Positions 35,909 to 48,333 of a DNA stretch of 53,567 bases are shown piece by piece. This DNA is from Actinomycetota bacterium. GTDB taxonomy: Bacteria > Actinomycetota > Actinomycetes > Nanopelagicales > Nanopelagicaceae. The notes under the pieces were generated by a model. The model ran no database searches and was not told the origin of the DNA. It saw nothing but the letters and a program-made list of their open reading frames with translations. Each line of letters begins with the position of its first letter. Within the stretch, counting starts at the first letter, position 1. The stretch lies in the NCBI GenBank assembly GCA_005800815.1, contig SYEK01000007.1:1-53567 (forward strand), in the 5' to 3' direction. The translations under genes were made by a program, and so were the position numbers.

Positions 35909-36145
35909 ATGAAGCCAGAGATCCACCCAGAGTATAAAGAGACACAGGTAACCTGCGGCTGCGGCGAGAAGTTCCTCACCCGCTCAACAGTTGCCAGTGG
36001 TTCGATCTACGTTGAAGTCTGTTCTGTATGCCACCCGTTCTACACTGGCAAGCAGCGCATCCTTGATACTGGCGGCCGTGTGGCTAAGTTTGAAGAGCGC
36101 TTTGGTAAATCGGCAAAAAAGCAGGATGACGCCACAGCCAACTAG
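35909..36145 (+). CDS. rpmE: 50S ribosomal protein L31
   Basis: L31 is part of the large subunit and bridges to the small one. The 78-residue protein starts at ATG 35909, with GAGGGAAG a few bases upstream; ATG 35891 would add six unlikely residues. CGCGEKF and [13 protein letters not shown] give the Cys ligands, so this is the zinc-containing (C+) type. The C-minus paralogue used in zinc shortage is not in the window. A strong terminator follows. Confidence 0.96.
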   Translation: MKPEIHPEYKETQVTCGCGEKFLTRSTVASGSIYVEVCSVCHPFYTGKQRILDTGGRVAKFEERFGKSAKKQDDATAN

Positions 36146-36157
36146 CTTTCTGAAGAG

Positions 36158-36196
36158 ACCGCATCGCAACCCTCGGGTTGTGTTCGCGGTTTTTTT
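36158..36196 (+). terminator. Terminator after rpmE
   Basis: ACCGC pairs with GCGGT outside an inner GCAACCC/GGGTTGT stem, with a small internal loop between them, and a run of seven T follows at 36190-36196. Confidence 0.9.
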
Positions 36197-36246
36197 ATTT
36201 TCCACACAACTTATGAGCAGATTTGCTTAAAGGAGGCACAGGCCAT

Positions 36247-37332
36247 ATGAGTAATGATCGCTTTGCATCGGCCCATGAGATGGTCCGTGAATATGCTGAA
36301 CTTGAGAGCAAGATGGCCGATCCAGCTATCCATGAGGATCAGGGCAATGCCCGAAAACTAGGTCGGCGCTATGCCCAGTTAGGTCCAGTCGTTGCAGGCT
36401 TTAAAGCCTGGAAAACTGCCGAGGATGATTTACTAGCCGCGCAAGAGTTGGCTACAAGCGATGCCGATTTTGCATCTGAGATTCCAGAGCTAAAGGCCAT
36501 CGCTAGCGCTGCAGCTTCGCATCTAGAGGAGCTATTACTCCCGCGCGATCCAAATGATGACCGCGATGTAATTTTGGAGGTCAAGGCTGGGGCAGGCGGA
36601 GATGAGTCTGCAATCTTTGCTGGAGATTTACTGCGCATGTATATGCGATATGCAGAGCGCCAAAACTGGAAAGTCGAGATCATCGATGCGACCGAGAGTG
36701 AGATGGGCGGATACAAAGATATCTCAGTGGGAGTTAAATCAAAGGGTGTAAGCCCCCCAGGAGAGTCTCCTTATGCACGCCTCAAATTCGAGGGAGGAGT
36801 GCACCGGGTACAGCGTGTGCCAGAGACTGAGAGCCAGGGCCGTATTCACACATCGGCGGCCGGTGTTTTGATCTTGCCAGAGGCTGAAGAGATTGACGTT
36901 GATCTGAATATGAATGATGTGCGGGTGGATGTCTACCGTTCATCAGGTCCTGGTGGGCAGTCAGTCAACACCACCGACTCTGCAGTGCGTCTGACGCATA
37001 TTCCTACAGGCATCGTTGTCTCATGCCAAAATGAGAAAAGCCAGCTACAGAACAAGGAGTCAGCGCTGCGAATTCTACGTGCCCGCATGCTGGCCGCAGC
37101 TCAAGAGGCTCAGGAGGCAGCGGCCTCGGCCGAGCGAAAGAGCCAAGTGCGCACCGTTGATAGGTCAGAGCGAATCCGCACGTATAACTATCCTGAAAAC
37201 CGTATTAGTGATCATCGGGTCAATTACAAATCAAATAATCTGGATGCGGTCTTAAATGGCGATCTTGATGCTTTGATTCAAGCCTTAATCGATGCTGACA
37301 AGGCAGCGCGACTTGCGAGCACAGAGAAATAA
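36247..37332 (+). CDS. prfA: Peptide chain release factor 1
   Basis: RF1 reads UAG and UAA. The 361-residue protein starts at ATG 36247, 10 nt after AAAGGAGG; an upstream TTG adds eight residues and lacks that spacing. Stop recognition uses PET (192-194, the PxT motif), and the catalytic GGQ is at 236-238. Together with prfB at 3661 the window carries both class I release factors. prmC follows after 3 nt, placing the GGQ-methylating enzyme next to its substrate. Confidence 0.96.
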   Translation: MSNDRFASAHEMVREYAELESKMADPAIHEDQGNARKLGRRYAQLGPVVAGFKAWKTAEDDLLAAQELATSDADFASEIPELKAIASAAASHLEELLLPRDPNDDRDVILEVKAGAGGDESAIFAGDLLRMYMRYAERQNWKVEIIDATESEMGGYKDISVGVKSKGVSPPGESPYARLKFEGGVHRVQRVPETESQGRIHTSAAGVLILPEAEEIDVDLNMNDVRVDVYRSSGPGGQSVNTTDSAVRLTHIPTGIVVSCQNEKSQLQNKESALRILRARMLAAAQEAQEAAASAERKSQVRTVDRSERIRTYNYPENRISDHRVNYKSNNLDAVLNGDLDALIQALIDADKAARLASTEK

Positions 37333-37335
37333 TTC

Positions 37336-38184
37336 ATGGATATCAAAGAGATATTGCGTGATGCAAAATCACACTTGTCTGATTCGGGAATTTCACAACT
37401 CGATGCCGAGTATTTGTTAGCTCACCTCTTGGGTATCTCACGTATGGATCTTCATAACTCAGTCCTAGTCGAAACGGTTCTAAGCGCTGTGAAGGAGACC
37501 GAGGTAATCCAAGAGCAGTTCTTGAACTTACTGGAGCGGCGTATCAATCACGAACCACTCCAATACCTCACAGGTGTAGCGCCCTTTCGATACTTAGAGA
37601 TCGCAGTTGGCCCAGGTGTCTTGGTGCCTCGTCCTGAATCGGAGTTATTAGTTGATGCAGTATTAGCACACATCAAGAATCTTCCATCACCTGTGAGCAT
37701 CATCGACTTAGGTGCAGGCTCAGGCGCATTGGCACTAGCAATTGCCACAGAGGCACCAGGTAGTCGTGTGATCGCAGTCGAAAAATCCCCTGAGGCGATT
37801 TATTGGCTCAAGAAAAACGTCTCAGTAATCGCTGAGAATGTGCGAGTAGTCGAGGGTGATGTCGCCGAGGTACTTCCGGGGGTCAAGTGTGATGTCGTCA
37901 TCGCAAACCCACCATACATTCCAGATGCCCAAGAGCTACCGCGCGATGTGATCGGCTTTGAGCCGCATGAGGCCCTCTTTGGTGGACCCAGCGGCATGGA
38001 GCTACCCAGGATTTTTATCAAGGCTGCGGCTCGCCTGCTCAAACCTGCAGGAGTATTAGTCATTGAGCATACTGAAAACCAAGGAGCTGAGATAGCCAGT
38101 GAATTAGCCATGGATTTTCTGAGTATTACACTCCATGATGATCTAGTCGCTCGCCCACGCTGGACGAGTGCGGTGAGGAGGTAG
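37336..38184 (+). CDS. prmC: Release factor glutamine methyltransferase
   Basis: PrmC methylates the GGQ glutamine of RF1 and RF2 with S-adenosylmethionine. The 282-residue protein has an N-terminal helical domain, the SAM loop DLGAGSG (124-130) and the catalytic NPPY (191-194). The length is normal. It is 3 nt from prfA and 2 nt from the Sua5-like gene, a conserved actinobacterial arrangement. Confidence 0.95.
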   Translation: MDIKEILRDAKSHLSDSGISQLDAEYLLAHLLGISRMDLHNSVLVETVLSAVKETEVIQEQFLNLLERRINHEPLQYLTGVAPFRYLEIAVGPGVLVPRPESELLVDAVLAHIKNLPSPVSIIDLGAGSGALALAIATEAPGSRVIAVEKSPEAIYWLKKNVSVIAENVRVVEGDVAEVLPGVKCDVVIANPPYIPDAQELPRDVIGFEPHEALFGGPSGMELPRIFIKAAARLLKPAGVLVIEHTENQGAEIASELAMDFLSITLHDDLVARPRWTSAVRR

Positions 38185-38186
38185 CC

Positions 38187-38831
38187 ATGGGCAAAGAGAT
38201 TGATTTGAAAAAAGGTGAACAGAGCCGTCATGTCAACAAGGCACTCAAAGCGATCTCTGAGGGTTACATCATCGCGATTCCACTCGAGCACAGTTATGCA
38301 TTTGCATGTGATGCCTTCAAGCATGATGCCGTCCGTGCGATGCATGTGCTGCGTGGTGATCCACTTTTCACCGCAGCTCAAGTCTTAGTCGGAAGCACAA
38401 AGACCGCACAGGGTGTTATACGTGAGATCACTCCAGAAATTGGCGCACTCATGAAAAAATTCTGGCCAGGAATGTTATCGATGAATCTCAAGCCACAAAC
38501 GGGATTGACATGGGATTTAGGTGATGCAAATCAGCTGGATCGAGTCAGCGTTCGTGTCCCAAAAAGTAAGTTTGCCAAAGCCCTTGTCTTAGGTAGTGGG
38601 CCACTAGCCGTGGCAAGTGCGGTGCGAGTTGGCCGCCCCACCCCTAAGGCATTGAGCGATATCCTCGTATTAGACTCGGATTTAGCGTTGCAGTTCAACT
38701 ATGGGAATCTGCGTAAAGGTCCCACTACAACCGTGCTCGAAGCCGATGAGACAGGTGTACGAGTACTAAGGATTGGCGCTATTTCGCTGGAGCAAATCCA
38801 AAGTGTCGCGCCGGGAGCTACTGCGATATAA
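38187..38831 (+). CDS. Divergent Sua5/YrdC-like protein
   Basis: The position after prmC and segments such as AVRAMHV, QVLVGS and FWPGMLS identify the Sua5/YrdC family, which makes threonylcarbamoyl-AMP for the t6A modification of tRNA. The 214-residue protein has lost the usual motifs. The PTDTVYG-like block reads PLEHSYA, the KGR block aligns with RGD, and the SAN block reads SAV. I infer either a degenerate, non-catalytic paralogue or a fast-evolving enzyme. The gene is intact and in frame. A true TsaC could be encoded elsewhere in the genome. Confidence 0.7.
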   Translation: MGKEIDLKKGEQSRHVNKALKAISEGYIIAIPLEHSYAFACDAFKHDAVRAMHVLRGDPLFTAAQVLVGSTKTAQGVIREITPEIGALMKKFWPGMLSMNLKPQTGLTWDLGDANQLDRVSVRVPKSKFAKALVLGSGPLAVASAVRVGRPTPKALSDILVLDSDLALQFNYGNLRKGPTTTVLEADETGVRVLRIGAISLEQIQSVAPGATAI

Positions 38832-38840
38832 GATTTGGGC

Positions 38841-40100
38841 ATGTCCACTTTTTATGGCCCAGATTTTGATGCGCTAACCAAGCAGGATCCTGAGATCGCT
38901 GGGGTTCTATTATCTGAACTCAACCGTCAGCAAACTAATGTGCAGTTAATCGCATCTGAGAACTTCACCTCTCGTGCTGTATTGGCCACGATGGGTTCGA
39001 CGCTATCGAATAAGTATGCCGAGGGTTATCCCGGCAAGCGATACTACGGGGGATGCGAAGAGGTCGATAAGGCCGAGATCCTCGCAATTGAGAGAGCAAA
39101 GAGTTTGTTTGGAGCAGACCATGCAAATGTCCAGCCTCACTCAGGTGCTAGTGCCAATATCGCCATCTATCAGGCCTTTACCAAGCCGGGAGATACGGTC
39201 CTTGCGATGTCACTGCCACATGGTGGCCATCTGACACATGGCTCGGCAGTCAATTTCTCAGGCAAGTGGTTTAATGTCGAGTCATACGGAGTGCGCGCCG
39301 ATAACGAGCTCATTGATTATGACGAGCTACGCGATAAAGCCCTAGCCATCAGGCCAAAGATGATCTGCTCTGGTGCAACTGCTTATCCATCATTGATAGA
39401 TTTCGAGAAGATCCGATCAATCTGCGATGAGGTCGGAGCGATTATGTGGGTCGATGCTGCACACTTTATTGGCCTGGTAGCTGGTAAGGCGATTCCATCC
39501 CCTGTGCCATATGCCGATGCCGTCTCGTTCACAACCCATAAGGTTCTGCGTGGACCACGCGGGGGAATGATTTTGGCCAAGGCCGAACATGCCGCCGCGA
39601 TCGATAAGTCCGTCTTTCCCGGCATGCAGGGTGGGCCGATTATGTCGGCAGTGGCAGGCAAGGCGGTGGCCTTAGCCGAGTGTGCGACAGAGAGTTATCA
39701 AAAATATGCCAAAGATGTCATCGTCAACGCTCAAGCGTTAGCCAGCGCTCTTGAAGCGCAAGGTATGCGTGCAGTATCGGGTGGAACACAGACTCACCTT
39801 GCCTTGATGGATATTCGCAGCACCGGTGTGACTGGCAAGGTCGCCGATGAGAGATGTGGGGCCGCTGGAATCACCATGAATAAGAACTCAATTCCGTATG
39901 ATCCGCAAAAACCAGGAGTGACAAGTGGTGTGCGCGTTGGGACCCCTGCCACAACGACTCAGGGCATGGGTGTTGAAGAGATGAAGCAGATTGCATCCCT
40001 TATTGCGCGTGCAATCGCAAGCGATGAGGCCGCAGTCCATGCATCGATCAAAACTGAGGTTCACGCCCTTACTGCACGTTTTCCAATCTATCGGGCCTGA
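38841..40100 (+). CDS. glyA: Serine hydroxymethyltransferase
   Basis: SHMT interconverts serine and glycine and feeds one-carbon units into folate. The 419-residue protein starts at ATG 38841; TTG 38835 is a weaker choice. The PLP lysine is K234 in THKVLRGPRGG, and PHSGASANIAIY and EGYPGKRYYGG are family motifs. It lies 9 nt after the Sua5-like gene and 8 nt before the TagO-like gene. No glycine riboswitch is seen because the gene sits inside a tight run. Confidence 0.96.
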   Translation: MSTFYGPDFDALTKQDPEIAGVLLSELNRQQTNVQLIASENFTSRAVLATMGSTLSNKYAEGYPGKRYYGGCEEVDKAEILAIERAKSLFGADHANVQPHSGASANIAIYQAFTKPGDTVLAMSLPHGGHLTHGSAVNFSGKWFNVESYGVRADNELIDYDELRDKALAIRPKMICSGATAYPSLIDFEKIRSICDEVGAIMWVDAAHFIGLVAGKAIPSPVPYADAVSFTTHKVLRGPRGGMILAKAEHAAAIDKSVFPGMQGGPIMSAVAGKAVALAECATESYQKYAKDVIVNAQALASALEAQGMRAVSGGTQTHLALMDIRSTGVTGKVADERCGAAGITMNKNSIPYDPQKPGVTSGVRVGTPATTTQGMGVEEMKQIASLIARAIASDEAAVHASIKTEVHALTARFPIYRA

Positions 40101-40108
40101 CTCGTTCA

Positions 40109-41188
40109 ATGCGTGAGTACCTAGTCACTCTGCTTGTATCTGCCTCACTGTGTTATCTCATTACTCCCTATGTGCGTAGGCAAGCGATTCGATTCGGTGC
40201 AGTAGCCCAAATCCGAGGCCGAGATATCCATACGACACCGACTGCTCGCTGGGGTGGGGTTGCGATGTGGATGGCTATGAGCCTGACCTTTTTGATCGTT
40301 AATCATCTGCCGTTGGTCGGAAAATCCTTTGGTCGTGAGTCACAAGGAATCTTCCTCGCGGCAACTGTGATCGTCCTACTGGGTATGGCAGATGATCGTC
40401 TCCAATTGGATGCCCTGACCAAACTTGCAGGACAGGTCTTTGCTGCGAGCATCTTATTGCTCTATGGAATTCAGCTCTTATGGCTTCCAATCAACGGGGT
40501 TATCACCCTGCCCCCGAGCATAGGACAACTACTTACCGTGCTAGTCGTGGTCGTAATAATCAATGCCGTCAATTTCATAGATGGGCTCGATGGATTAGCC
40601 GCTGGAATCGTGGCGATATCAGGTATCGCCTTCTTTGCCTTTGCTTATCTGCTTGCAGTTGAATTCGGCTTTAGCCGTGCGGGAGCACCATCCCTGATCA
40701 CTGCCGTTTTGGTCGGGCTGTGCATCGGCTTCCTGCCTCATAACGCACACCCAGCCAGGATATTCATGGGAGATAGTGGCTCGATGTTACTTGGGCTCTT
40801 ATTAGCTTCGGCTGCAATCACATTAACTGGCCAAGTCGATCCCAATGCAATCTCGGCTGAATCAGCGGGACCAACTCTCTTACCTCTGCTCCTACCATTT
40901 GCCGTTCTGGCTATTCCCTTGGCAGATTTGCTCCTTGCAGTAGCCCGCCGTGTTAGAGCTGGTAAATCTCCCTTCGCACCCGATAAGCAACACCTGCACC
41001 ACCGTCTCTTGAGTGCAGGTAATTCACAGATAAAAACCGCCTCTATTCTCTATCTCTGGACTGCGACGATAGCCTTTCCAGTGACAGTCCTGGCCTTTGC
41101 CCCGTGGTGGGTAGCCCTGACGACAGCCGCTGTTTTGATTGCGCTGACCTATGCATCCTCTCGCCTTGGAAAGAGGGTTTCTCTATGA
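40109..41188 (+). CDS. Undecaprenyl-phosphate GlcNAc-1-phosphate transferase (TagO/WecA type)
   Basis: This MraY-superfamily membrane enzyme starts a wall glycopolymer by loading GlcNAc-1-phosphate (or a similar sugar) onto undecaprenyl phosphate. The 359-residue protein has about ten helices. The acidic motif DDRLQLDALTKL, the catalytic NFIDGLDGLAAG and the HLHHRLL loop are all present. It is not MraY itself, which lies in the mur cluster. Its position between glyA and the atp genes is typical of actinobacteria. Its stop overlaps the next start (ATGA). Confidence 0.93.
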   Translation: MREYLVTLLVSASLCYLITPYVRRQAIRFGAVAQIRGRDIHTTPTARWGGVAMWMAMSLTFLIVNHLPLVGKSFGRESQGIFLAATVIVLLGMADDRLQLDALTKLAGQVFAASILLLYGIQLLWLPINGVITLPPSIGQLLTVLVVVVIINAVNFIDGLDGLAAGIVAISGIAFFAFAYLLAVEFGFSRAGAPSLITAVLVGLCIGFLPHNAHPARIFMGDSGSMLLGLLLASAAITLTGQVDPNAISAESAGPTLLPLLLPFAVLAIPLADLLLAVARRVRAGKSPFAPDKQHLHHRLLSAGNSQIKTASILYLWTATIAFPVTVLAFAPWWVALTTAAVLIALTYASSRLGKRVSL

Positions 41189-41598
41189 GCAGTAATGAAT
41201 CACGATTACTTCGTGGGGCTTTTCTACCCACTATTTTCCTCGGTGTGATTGCAATTATCATCTCTACACTCACGCAAGGTGCAAGCGGTCTCTATGGTGC
41301 ACTTCTTGCCCAGTTTGTGGTTGTCATCTTTTTTATCGTCCATATTGCACTCTCGCACCTGACCCGAAACTTGGACCCCATCTCTACGATGGCGATGGCT
41401 CTCTTCTCCTACTTCGCAAAACTCCTCTCTCTAGGTCTACTGCTATGGGCGATCGCAAAATTCACCGATCGGGCCACCATCAGTCGCCTTACCTTTGGAG
41501 TCACTGCATCGCTTCTCACCATCGCCTGGCTCTGGGGTGAGATTGCCAGTTTCATGAAACTGCGCCTACATTTACCCCTACCGCAGAGAGGACCCTAA
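41185..41598 (+). CDS. Membrane protein at the head of the atp operon (AtpI-like)
   Basis: A 137-residue protein starting at ATG 41185, overlapping the previous stop by 4 nt. Four hydrophobic helices cover most of the chain. Its place ahead of atpZ and atpB is that of AtpI, an assembly helper for the c-ring, and its size fits, but sequence similarity to AtpI is weak by eye. I infer a role in ATP synthase assembly from context. Confidence 0.6.
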   Translation: MSSNESRLLRGAFLPTIFLGVIAIIISTLTQGASGLYGALLAQFVVVIFFIVHIALSHLTRNLDPISTMAMALFSYFAKLLSLGLLLWAIAKFTDRATISRLTFGVTASLLTIAWLWGEIASFMKLRLHLPLPQRGP

Positions 41599-41609
41599 GG
41601 AGTCTGCCC

Positions 41610-41798
41610 ATGGTAAAGCGTGAAGAGAGTGCGATGTGGTCGATCTTTGGCTACCTGCTATCGGGCCTACTCTTTTGGGGAGGCATCGGCTACGGTCTGG
41701 ACCAGTGGCTGGGCAAGAGCTACCTCACTCTGATTGGCCTACTGATCGGAGTCAGCGGGGCCATCTATCTGGTCTGGCTGCGCTTTGGTCGCGAGTGA
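41610..41798 (+). CDS. AtpZ/AtpI-like small membrane protein
   Basis: A 62-residue protein with two hydrophobic helices, separated by GLDQWLGKSY, a pattern shared by AtpZ-type proteins (GxxLDxxLGT). AAGGAG lies upstream of the ATG. AtpZ and AtpI are thought to bring Mg2+ or help assemble the c-ring. It is 115 bp before atpB. Confidence 0.75.
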   Translation: MVKREESAMWSIFGYLLSGLLFWGGIGYGLDQWLGKSYLTLIGLLIGVSGAIYLVWLRFGRE

Positions 41799-41913
41799 GC
41801 AGTCCCACAAACTGAGCTGGTAGCGCGATTTCTCAACCCAGGCGCCTCTGGAATAGGCTTCCCCCGTATTTCCCCGTCATGGCTGGTAGTAAATAGTTCT
41901 AAAGGAGTTGTGC

Positions 41914-42699
41914 GTGGGAAATGTGAGGCGTTCAAGCGGTGAGGGTGGCTTTGTTCCCCCCGGCAGCGCCGATTTTGAACTACCCCCCATATTTGGTGAT
42001 AACGCCTATACAACAAAGCCGATCTTCCTGGTCTTTCTCTCCATCATTCTGATATCCCTGTTTTTTATTGTGGCCTCGCGCAGAGCGGCCATTGTCCCCT
42101 CAAAACTCCAGTTCGCTGGCGAATCCATCTATGGCTTTGTGCGCAATGATTTGGCCAGAGATGTCATCGGTCATGACTTCCTTCGCTTTGTACCCTACCT
42201 CTTCACTCTTTTCACCTTCATTTTAGTCAACAACCTGTTTGGGATCATCCCGCTCTTGCAGTTTCCCACAATGTCACGGGTCTCATTCCCATATGTCTTG
42301 GCAGTGACCATCTATCTGGTCTTTCACTACGTCGGAATTCGCAAGCAGGGTGCGATCAAGTACTTCAAAGAGATCATGTTCATGCCTGGTGTTCCAAAGG
42401 CGGCATACATCCTCATCACTCCCCTTGAGATCCTGACATTTTTCGTGGTCCGCCCAGCCACTCTGGCTCTTCGTCTCTTTGCAAATATGTTTGCGGGTCA
42501 CTTATTGTTGCTCGTATTTATCCTGGGGGGAGAGCACCTTCTCCAGGGTGTTATTGGTTTGAAGTTGATCAGTCCATTTGCCTTCATCATCGGCATTGCC
42601 CTGACCTTCTTCGAATTCATGGTCCAATGTTTGCAGGCGTATATCTTTACTCTGCTAGCAGCTCTCTACATCGCCGGCGCTCTTGCCGACGAGCACTAA
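41914..42699 (+). CDS. atpB: ATP synthase Fo subunit a
   Basis: Subunit a forms the proton half-channels. The 261-residue protein probably starts at GTG 41914, 6 nt after AAAGGAG; TTG 41908 is possible but too close to that site. The essential Arg sits in the PATLALRLFANMFAGH segment, and the C-terminal helix ends EFMVQCLQAYIFTLLAALYIAGA. The topology is normal. It opens the conserved order B-E-F-H-A-G-D-C. Confidence 0.95.
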   Translation: MGNVRRSSGEGGFVPPGSADFELPPIFGDNAYTTKPIFLVFLSIILISLFFIVASRRAAIVPSKLQFAGESIYGFVRNDLARDVIGHDFLRFVPYLFTLFTFILVNNLFGIIPLLQFPTMSRVSFPYVLAVTIYLVFHYVGIRKQGAIKYFKEIMFMPGVPKAAYILITPLEILTFFVVRPATLALRLFANMFAGHLLLLVFILGGEHLLQGVIGLKLISPFAFIIGIALTFFEFMVQCLQAYIFTLLAALYIAGALADEH

Positions 42700-42720
42700 T
42701 AGGAAAAAAAGGAGAAAAAC

Positions 42721-42924
42721 ATGGAAGGCACACTCAACCTCGTTGGCTTTGGCTTAGCGGCAATCGGTCCCGGAATCGCAACCGGTCTGATATTTGCGGC
42801 CTATATCAACGGTGTAGCACGTCAACCAGAGGCACGCAGCGTGCTCCAGCCAATCGCGTTCCTTGGGTTCGCTCTTGCTGAGGCCCTTGCACTCTTTGGC
42901 CTCGTTCTCGCATTCGTTCTCTAA
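42721..42924 (+). CDS. atpE: ATP synthase Fo subunit c
   Basis: The 67-residue protein is a two-helix hairpin with the polar loop RQPE (34-37) and the proton-carrying carboxylate E54. The first helix has GPGIATG, and the residues around E54 (ALAEALAL) lack the Na+-site pattern, so the ring is predicted to carry protons. AAAGGAG precedes the ATG. Matches a light-driven H+ pump in the same genome. Confidence 0.96.
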   Translation: MEGTLNLVGFGLAAIGPGIATGLIFAAYINGVARQPEARSVLQPIAFLGFALAEALALFGLVLAFVL

Positions 42925-42964
42925 TATTTATTCGATTTGATTACTCTGAAAGTAAGGAGAACTG

Positions 42965-43495
42965 ATGCAATATGTTAACTTGGCCGCAGAAGGAGAGATC
43001 AATCCGCTGATTCCACACACTGCAGAGCTTGTAGTCGGTACGATCGCTTTCATCCTTCTCTTTTTGACCCTGCGCAAGTTCGTAGCGCCGATGTTTGAAA
43101 AGGCATTTACCGATCGCACCAACGCAATCCAAGGTGGCATTGAACGGGCTGAAAAGGCGCAGTTGGAGGCCCAACGTGCTCTTGCTCAGTACACCGAACA
43201 GCTAGCCAATGCACAGGCCGAAGCGCAGACCTTGCGCGAGGATGCTCGCGTCCAAGGAGCATCGATCATTGAAGACCTGCGTGCAAAGGCTCAAGAAGAG
43301 GCGGCGCGCATTACGGCAACGGCTCAGGCATCGATAGAGGCCCAGCGCCAGCAGGCCATCACATCACTTCGCACAGAGGTGGGGGCACTCGCGGTCGAAC
43401 TTGCATCAAAGATCGTCGGCGAATCACTCGATGATGCAGCCAGGCAATCACGTGTTGTCGAACGTTTCCTCGATGATTTAGAGAAAAGTAAGTAG
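42965..43495 (+). CDS. atpF: ATP synthase Fo subunit b
   Basis: Subunit b is the peripheral stalk. The 176-residue protein has one N-terminal helix (about 18-38), then a long charged Ala/Glu/Gln-rich coiled coil. GGAG stands 5 nt before the ATG. Here atpF and atpH are separate genes, unlike the b-delta fusion of mycobacteria. Confidence 0.95.
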   Translation: MQYVNLAAEGEINPLIPHTAELVVGTIAFILLFLTLRKFVAPMFEKAFTDRTNAIQGGIERAEKAQLEAQRALAQYTEQLANAQAEAQTLREDARVQGASIIEDLRAKAQEEAARITATAQASIEAQRQQAITSLRTEVGALAVELASKIVGESLDDAARQSRVVERFLDDLEKSK

Positions 43496-43498
43496 GTC

Positions 43499-44326
43499 AT
43501 GAGAGTCCACCTTGGAGGCGCCAGCCGTCAGTCACTAATGACTGCACGGTTGAGATTAGATGCTGCCATCAAGGCCGTGGATGCAAGGGCTGCATCTACT
43601 CTGAGCACCGAACTTTTCTTTCTCGCCGATGTGCTCGATAGGAATATTGCACTTCGCCGGGCTTTGAGCGACTCCTCTCGTGATGCCACATCAAAGTCAG
43701 CACTTATCTCAGAGCTATTTGGATCCAAAATCAGCGCACCTGCACTCACAATTTCCTCTGATATCGCAGCTATGCGCTGGTCTGCCCCGAAGGATCTTGT
43801 TCTTGTGATCGAGGCGCTGGCCATCGAGGCAGAGGCATCGGCTGCCAATATCGCAGGTGAGCTCGATCGTGTGGAGGATGAGATCTTCACGGCCTCAAGG
43901 GCTATCGCGCTCTCACCTGAGCTGCGCAAGGCATTGACTTCAGATGCGCAGATGGCAAAAGCGGTCCTTGTTCGTCAGATTCTCACCGATGCATCTGATT
44001 CGACCGTGAGATTGGTTTCGCAGTTAGTCAATACGTGGCGTGGGCGCAGTATCGAATCGGCCTTTGCCGATTATGCACACGCCCTTGCCGCACGACGCAA
44101 TCGCGTCATCGCCCTGGTTCGTGTAGCCATGCCAATGAGCTCGCAGCAGCAAGAGCGCCTATCTATCGCCCTTGACAAGCAGGTAGGCCAACCAGTGCGC
44201 ATCAATATCGAGATCGATCCAACTGTTATCGGTGGAGTCTCAATCAAGTTCGCAGATGATTTAGTAGATGGAACAGTTTCAAATCGTTTGGCTGGGGCCG
44301 CACGCGCCATAGTCGGAAGCAAATAA
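43499..44326 (+). CDS. atpH: ATP synthase F1 subunit delta
   Basis: Delta joins F1 to the b stalk. The product is 275 residues, longer than the roughly 180 of enterobacteria, as in other actinobacteria. The C-terminal DPTVIGGVSIKFADDLVDGTV is the conserved block. The gene begins 3 nt after atpF. Confidence 0.94.
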   Translation: MRVHLGGASRQSLMTARLRLDAAIKAVDARAASTLSTELFFLADVLDRNIALRRALSDSSRDATSKSALISELFGSKISAPALTISSDIAAMRWSAPKDLVLVIEALAIEAEASAANIAGELDRVEDEIFTASRAIALSPELRKALTSDAQMAKAVLVRQILTDASDSTVRLVSQLVNTWRGRSIESAFADYAHALAARRNRVIALVRVAMPMSSQQQERLSIALDKQVGQPVRINIEIDPTVIGGVSIKFADDLVDGTVSNRLAGAARAIVGSK

Positions 44327-44338
44327 AGGGAGAGATAC

Positions 44339-45979
44339 ATGTCAGAGCTCACAATCAACCCGGCCGAGATACAAGGGGCCTTAGCAAATTTTGTTAACTC
44401 TTACGACCCGGGTGTTGCAGCACGCGATGAGGTTGGAACCGTTAGCCAGGCAGGTGATGGAATCGCACGTGTTGAAGGCCTGCCATCGACAATGGCAAAT
44501 GAACTCCTGCAGTTTGAAAATGGCACTCTCGGATTAGCTCTCAACCTTGATGTTCGTGAGATCGGTGTGGTTATTCTCGGGGGATACGAGGGTATTGAAG
44601 AGGGAACATCGGTTCGCCGTACGGGTGAGATTCTCTCGGTGCCCGTCGGTGATGCATTCCTTGGCCGTGTTGTAGATCCACTGGGCCGTCCCATCGATGG
44701 TAAAGGTGAGATCAAGGCCGATTCCCGCCGTGCACTCGAACTTCAAGCTCCCTCTGTAGTCCAGCGCCAGCCCGTCAAAGAGCCCCTGGCCACCGGAATA
44801 AAGGCGATCGATGCGATGACAGCTATTGGTCGCGGACAGCGCCAGTTGATCATCGGTGATCGCCAGACAGGTAAGACAGCAGTTGCTGTTGACACGATTA
44901 TCAACCAGAAAGAGAACTGGAAATCTGGGGATCCTAAGAGGCAAGTCAAGTGCATCTATGTCGCTATCGGACAAAAAGGTTCGACTATCGCAGCGGTCAA
45001 GGGCGCTCTCGAAGAGGCAGGAGCAATGGAGTACACAACCATCGTTGCATCGCCTGCATCTGATCCGGCCGGCTTTAAATATCTAGCGCCTTACACTGGT
45101 TCATCTATCGGCCAGCATTGGATGTACAAAGGTGAGCACGTTCTGATTGTCTTTGATGATCTCTCAAAGCAGGCCGAGGCATACCGATCAGTCTCACTCT
45201 TACTTCGTCGCCCACCAGGTCGCGAGGCATACCCTGGTGATGTCTTTTACTTGCACTCACGACTTCTGGAGCGTTGCGCCAAATTATCAGATGAGCTCGG
45301 TGGTGGTTCGATGACTGGATTACCCATCATCGAGACCAAGGGAAATGACGTATCTGCATTCATCCCCACAAACGTCATTTCCATTACTGATGGACAGTGC
45401 TTCCTTGAAACCGATTTATTTAACGCCGGTGTTCGCCCTGCGATCAACGTCGGTGTCTCTGTATCTCGTGTAGGTGGTTCGGCTCAGACAAAGGCGATGA
45501 AAAAGATCGCTGGTCGTCTGCGCCTTGACCTTGCACAGTTCCGTGAACTCGAGGCCTTCGCAGCATTCGGCTCTGATTTAGATGCGGCATCGAAAGCACA
45601 ATTAGAGCGCGGTGCCCGGATGGTGGAGCTGCTCAAGCAGGGTCAGTACTCACCATATTCACTCGAGAGGCAGATCGTCTCGATCTGGGCCGGTACCTCA
45701 GGGGCTCTAGACTCAGTGCCAGTGGCTGATATCCGTCGCTTTGAGGCAGAGCTGCTTGAGTTCATCGGGCGTGAGCGCAAAGAGATCTTCACCGTCATCT
45801 CAGAGACCAAACTCCTTGAAGATGACACAGTTGCCACAATGCAGAGCGCAGTCGATGAGTTCAAGAAGATCTTCAAGAGCTCGGCCTCTACCATCGTCAA
45901 TGATGCACCTGTCGATGCCCTTGATGGCGAGGGTGCAGAGCAGATCACTAGATATGTAGCCCCGGCGGTGAAGAAGTAA
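44339..45979 (+). CDS. atpA: ATP synthase F1 subunit alpha
   Basis: The non-catalytic nucleotide-binding subunit, 546 residues. The P-loop GDRQTGKT is at 173-180, and the C-terminal Arg-finger region [10 protein letters not shown] is intact. A ribosome-binding site AGGGAGAG lies upstream of the ATG. Length is usual for actinobacteria. Confidence 0.97.
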   Translation: MSELTINPAEIQGALANFVNSYDPGVAARDEVGTVSQAGDGIARVEGLPSTMANELLQFENGTLGLALNLDVREIGVVILGGYEGIEEGTSVRRTGEILSVPVGDAFLGRVVDPLGRPIDGKGEIKADSRRALELQAPSVVQRQPVKEPLATGIKAIDAMTAIGRGQRQLIIGDRQTGKTAVAVDTIINQKENWKSGDPKRQVKCIYVAIGQKGSTIAAVKGALEEAGAMEYTTIVASPASDPAGFKYLAPYTGSSIGQHWMYKGEHVLIVFDDLSKQAEAYRSVSLLLRRPPGREAYPGDVFYLHSRLLERCAKLSDELGGGSMTGLPIIETKGNDVSAFIPTNVISITDGQCFLETDLFNAGVRPAINVGVSVSRVGGSAQTKAMKKIAGRLRLDLAQFRELEAFAAFGSDLDAASKAQLERGARMVELLKQGQYSPYSLERQIVSIWAGTSGALDSVPVADIRRFEAELLEFIGRERKEIFTVISETKLLEDDTVATMQSAVDEFKKIFKSSASTIVNDAPVDALDGEGAEQITRYVAPAVKK

Positions 45980-45982
45980 AAA

Positions 45983-48327
<2,345 letters not shown>

Positions 48328-48333
48328 GGGGAT

